Shown: positions 60,301-64,000 of the stretch, piece after piece
How positions within the stretch are numbered: the stretch's first letter is position 1
How the letters are laid out: each line of letters opens with the position of its first letter
From: Uloborus plumipes
Lineage: Eukaryota; Arthropoda; Arachnida; Araneae; Uloboridae
DNA: 64,000 bases
Direction: 5' to 3'
NCBI GenBank assembly: GCA_038373865.1
Contig: JAXGGA010003053.1
Coordinates: 45,711-109,710 of the forward strand
The notes under the pieces: model-generated
The model's input: only the letters and a program-made list of their open reading frames with translations
The model's database searches: none
What the model was told of the DNA's origin: nothing
Position numbers and translations under genes: made by a program

Positions 60301-60712
60301 AAGTTTAGGTGGCAACGACACATGATTTGTGTTTACCTTGATGAGGTATTGAGGATTACTGGTAAATGTTATCTGCTTTTTGTGGAATCTGTTTGAGGAT
60401 TAGGTTGGCTGGAAGAGAAAAAAAAACAATATATGAATTTTATTTTGTCGTGGGAAAATATAAGTACTTACATGCAAGAATAAGAAATAAACTATATTAT
60501 ACTTATGATTTCTTATTTTTCAAAAAGTGAAAGATCTAAGAGATTTGTAAAAATTAAAAATGTTGAATAAGTAATAAAATAAAATAAAACATGCAGCACA
60601 TAATAAGTAAATAAAGTTGAGAAACAAAGCACGTTGTTAAGAATATTTGTAGCATTGGGTTTAAGAGCTTTGTCTTTTAGAGTTAAATTACAGGCATACA
60701 TAAACATATTAA
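57326..60712. other. Mostly unrecognised DNA
   Basis: No recognisable gene. A short hairpin GGGGTAAAA/TTTTACCCC lies at about 57912-57944. A GAAA tetranucleotide run lies at about 59536-59556. A GC-richer block spans about 59690-60060. None of the frames has a known motif. Confidence 0.45.
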
Positions 60713-61118
60713 CTAGCTTATTACCCGGCGTTGCCTGGGTGCTTATTAATACAACATAGCTCTAAAAAATTACTTGAATAAATTCTATCCACATGGGCAT
60801 AGTAATTACTAATACTTTTTCAAAATGAAATAGGTGAGCCTTAAATTGATAATTAATTTTTAATCGTAATCTTTGTTGGAAAATACGTGTATTTAAATGT
60901 ATTAAATTTTAGCAATTTGTATGCTTAAAGGTTTATCTCTATTGCTCTTTTTTTCTTCAAAATTGAAAAAAAAAAATGGCAATTTTGAGCTTTTTGGATT
61001 TTTTTTTTTTTTTTTTTTAATTTCAAAACCCGCCTATGTGAATTCTAGTGCATCAAGGAATCTCTGTGCTAAGTTTTATGAAAATCCGATGAAAACTGGT
61101 ATACAAAAGAATAATTTG

Positions 61119-61212
<94 letters not shown>

Positions 61213-61218
61213 TACAGA
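60713..61218 (-). mobile_element. Short non-autonomous Helitron with a long AT microsatellite
   Basis: On the minus strand the 3' end is a hairpin-forming CCCAGGCAACGCCGGG followed by TAATAAGCTAG and a T. The 5' end is most likely the TC after an A at 61218, next to the AT microsatellite; that boundary is less certain than the 3' end. Its AAACTTAGCACAGAGATTCC-type interior near 61070 and lack of Rep or helicase suit a non-autonomous copy. Confidence 0.65.
61121..61209. repeat. (AT)n microsatellite, ~89 bp
   Basis: About 44 uninterrupted AT dinucleotides, forming the 5' side of the Helitron at 60713-61218. It produces spurious Tyr-Ile reading frames on both strands. Confidence 0.98.
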
Positions 61219-62383
61219 TAAATACAGATATACAGTGAAAGTTCGGGTCAAATTTCTATAAAAATATCGAAGAAAAAATGATAATCTGTTTTAAAATCAA
61301 AATAAAGATCAATAAAAATTTATAAGCAAAGACAACATGTTTAGTAATAAATGTGAGAATCAGTATGAGAAACGTAAAAAATCATCGAAGGACACATTAA
61401 GAAGCGTATTAATAAACTGCGAATAAGTTGAATTTCAGAAAGTAGTGGATAAATAAATCCTTAGCTATAAGCGTATTGTTTTCATTTCGTTGTTTTTCAT
61501 AAATGCTTCTATTTTCTTAAACTGGATTGTGAAAGGATTCTTCCTGTGAGCTTTCAACAATAATATGACGAATAAATAATACAAAGATTTCGACGTTAAA
61601 TATTTTGATTTGTTCCTTGCGTTTTACAAATGATTCACCATTATTTAAAATTAAAGAATTTGACACAAATGAAAATGCGGTAAATGCAAGAAAAGATAAA
61701 TAAATATAAACTAAACCTATTTTCCTTTTGTTTAATTTCTAACAAAAAATAAAATAATGCAAACTTACTGCAATTCTTATTCCCACGCTGTTAGCTTCTC
61801 CTTCTCGCTGTCCTACAAAAGGTGTAAATACAGTAGGTATAATAAAGAAGAAAAATCAGGCTAAAAAAAAAGTTTTTTTTCACAAAAATATTTATTTTTT
61901 ATGCAAATATTTTTTGTTTTCTTACTGAAATATTGTTTTATAAATTACACTTTTTGTTCGAGTTCTTTTAAAAATAAAGAAGCAAAAGAATAAATACTGG
62001 ATATCACATATGCAAGTAATTAGTTGTATGCTTTTGTTTTTCTTGTTCGCATATTTTTAATTTTGGACTTAATTTTCTTAGTTAAAGATGAACCAAAAAA
62101 TATTTTGAAGAATTTAAAAATCTGTGCCACGTAAATATTTAATTTTTCCTGCTATAAAAATTTTGTTTGACTTAGACTTTACACTAGATTAATTTTTAAA
62201 TTTCTATTAAAAAAACTAAATAAATAAATATATACAAAGCTGGTGAACATCACGCTATCCTTACGAAAACACGGAAATCATTTTGACTAACCTTTGCTGC
62301 TTTAGAAAATGATACAAATTTTAGAAAAAAGACATTTGAAACTTAGTTTTATGAATGATTTTATTTTGCTTATTGAGCATATG
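61219..62383. other. Unrecognised AT-rich DNA
   Basis: Nothing recognised. Confidence 0.5.
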
Positions 62384-62391
62384 TGTGTTGT

Positions 62392-62461
62392 CAGGGGTGC
62401 CCCCCCCCCCATGCTCAATGGCGCAATACCCCCCTCCCCCTCAAAATTGTTCACAACCCTC

Positions 62462-62514
<53 letters not shown>

Positions 62515-62842
62515 TGTTATTTTTACTCCACTTTTTTATTTCATTAATTTTTTTAAATATCATTTATTTAATTTTTTTAATTATAACTATTATTTTTATA
62601 TATTATTAATATTTTAAAAGTTCGAATAATACACAGAATAGAATCGCTTTTTTCCTTTCAAGACATTCTAAGCCCACACCAAAAAATAAAAAATACATTC
62701 ATATTAATTAAGAAATAAAAGAACTAGTTTAAATTAAAAACTAAATCAATAAATAATTTAAATAAATAAATTTGTTCAACCCCCCCCCTCCAAATTTTGA
62801 TGTCACAACTTGCGCCATAATCCCTCCTTCTGGGCACCCCTG
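62392..62842. mobile_element. hAT-like miniature element, family X copy 2
   Basis: The ends CAGGGGTGCCCC and, reversed, CAGGGGTGCCCA are near-perfect inverted repeats. The flanks TGTGTTGT (62384-62391) and TGTGCCGT (62843-62850) match at 6 of 8. C runs sit just inside both ends. Shared interior blocks place it in the same family as 48705-49254, inverted. It contains a long TG microsatellite. Confidence 0.75.
62463..62511. repeat. (TG)n microsatellite, ~49 bp
   Basis: About 24 uninterrupted TG dinucleotides inside the miniature element at 62392-62842; the related copy at 48705-49254 has only a short TG run near 48957-48965. Confidence 0.98.
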
Positions 62843-62850
62843 TGTGCCGT

Positions 62851-64000
62851 GATTTTAAGTTTATTTCTCATAAATCTTCACTGTATTGTAAAAAAGACAG
62901 TTTGTTATTGAAGTAAACTGGCAGCAAACATTAAGACACCCTCCTTTGAAATTCAGTAGGAAGTAACGATGTATTAATGAAGCCCAAAAATAGCAAAAAA
63001 TTGTGTTGGTTAACTATATCTGCCGTAAAAAAATCATGATTCAGGTTACTATGCTTCAAATATTTTAACACCAAAAGAAAATCGAGTCGACGGAGGGTTT
63101 AATTTATGACACAAATTAACATTGTTAAATTGGGGAAAAATTATTCTTATGTTTGATTACTAATATTTTACTTGAAAAATAATTGTTTTTTGTAGATTTA
63201 AGAAAATTTCATGATGTTTCTTACTGCTTTTAAGTTATGCATTTCGTCATTCACCGGTAAAAATGTTGTTAAAATAATTTTTAAAGTTTATGTTCTTTCA
63301 TTCTTTCCTTTTTATTTTACTTTCTTTTGTTTTTTATATTTCCAACATTTTTGTTTTACTTTAGATTGTAAGTTGCTACTTTGTTCTAAGTTTCCTAGTT
63401 TATTTTTATTCTAGCGTTTCTTATTTTATGTACTTACCGATTGAAATATTAAGTTTGAATTTACAACTTTTGTGACAAAAGAAAAAAGTTTGAAATTATT
63501 GAAAAATGAAGCAAGTAAAGTTGTAAGAGCAATTTGATATTCTTTTCACAGTATTGCCGATTCGATAGCATAGCAAATTATTAGCTTTTCCATTTGTATG
63601 ACATACTCGTATTTTGAAATATTTATTGTGACTCATAAACAGGAACATATAAAATGATGGAAAAGCAAAGAGACAACTGATAACAAACTAACCAGTTTGG
63701 TTAACGTGAAAACGTGCTCGTTTAGCTCTGGAAAAACTCAGCACTTAATTATATTTTGAGTGTCATCAATTACCTAACATTTGGCTTTAAAAAAATAAAC
63801 GTAACTGATCAGATAAACGAGAAAACGCCACACTCCCAGCATAAAAAATGAGAATGTCATTTACAAACCTAACTAAAACCCATTAGAGATACAATACCAC
63901 AACAGCCCTAAACTAGCCCGAACTCAGAATTTGATCTCCCCCTAAGTGACGTTTATTAATGGATGCGAGACTGAGTAATATGTTACTAAGCACTGCAACA
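62851..64000. other. Unrecognised AT-rich DNA
   Basis: No gene, RNA or transposon termini recognised to the window end. Confidence 0.5.

Noticed and set aside
61069..61251. Reading frames on both strands across the AT microsatellite
   Set aside because: They encode only Tyr-Ile repeats; an artefact of the dinucleotide run.
62309..62617. Two overlapping Cys-Val-rich frames
   Set aside because: They are produced by the TG microsatellite and C runs of a miniature element.

Overview
This is a roughly two-thirds AT, intron-like or intergenic stretch of an animal nuclear genome, most probably an arthropod and plausibly a spider. That assignment is inferred from the mix of elements: arthropod-type Helitrons, SETMAR-type mariner, DD36E Tc1-like transposons, many hAT miniature elements and G-rich tracts. 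I found no host protein-coding gene, rRNA or convincing functional tRNA. The only recognisable proteins are transposase and helicase sequences, so almost all annotatable content is mobile DNA.

Layout. 1-6.7 kb: unrecognised AT-rich DNA with an inverted-repeat miniature element (1786-2130) and a short Helitron (2212-2844). 6.75-11.9 kb: two copies of one Helitron family in head-to-head inversion, each keeping the C-terminal end of a PIF1-type helicase; the second copy is split by an intact Tc1-like transposon. 12-22 kb: mostly unrecognised, with small repeat remnants. 22.2-28.1 kb: a nested stack, namely a possible piggyBac-like element around a hAT element, around a second hAT, around a pogo-like element, which holds a tRNA-derived SINE and two Helitron fragments. 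28-41 kb: mostly unrecognised, with a broken mariner at 34.4-35.3 kb. 41.1-43.3 kb: a second, near-identical intact Tc1-like copy, then a hAT element with a perfect 8-bp target duplication. 44-47.6 kb: a small hAT-like element, a GC-richer patch, and two hammerhead-ribozyme loci. 48.7-62.8 kb: four more hAT-like miniature elements, degenerate tandem repeats, one more Helitron and two long dinucleotide microsatellites.

The most notable content is at 45.7-47.6 kb. A 271-273 bp unit is repeated about 3.8 times, and every unit carries a type I hammerhead self-cleaving ribozyme fold; three of the four have an intact core and GUC cleavage site. The array is bounded by a 13-bp direct repeat. About 0.5 kb upstream lies a diverged single-unit relative with its own intact hammerhead, a 10-bp target duplication and a 53-nt inverted duplication at its 5' end. 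Together these match the organisation of metazoan retrozymes: small non-coding retroelements thought to move through self-cleaved circular RNAs using another element's reverse transcriptase. No reverse transcriptase is encoded in this window.

There is no operon-like cooperation between genes here. The relationships are those of transposons inserted into each other and of non-autonomous elements depending on enzymes made elsewhere. The two Tc1-like copies are the only elements in the window with an apparently complete enzyme of their own.
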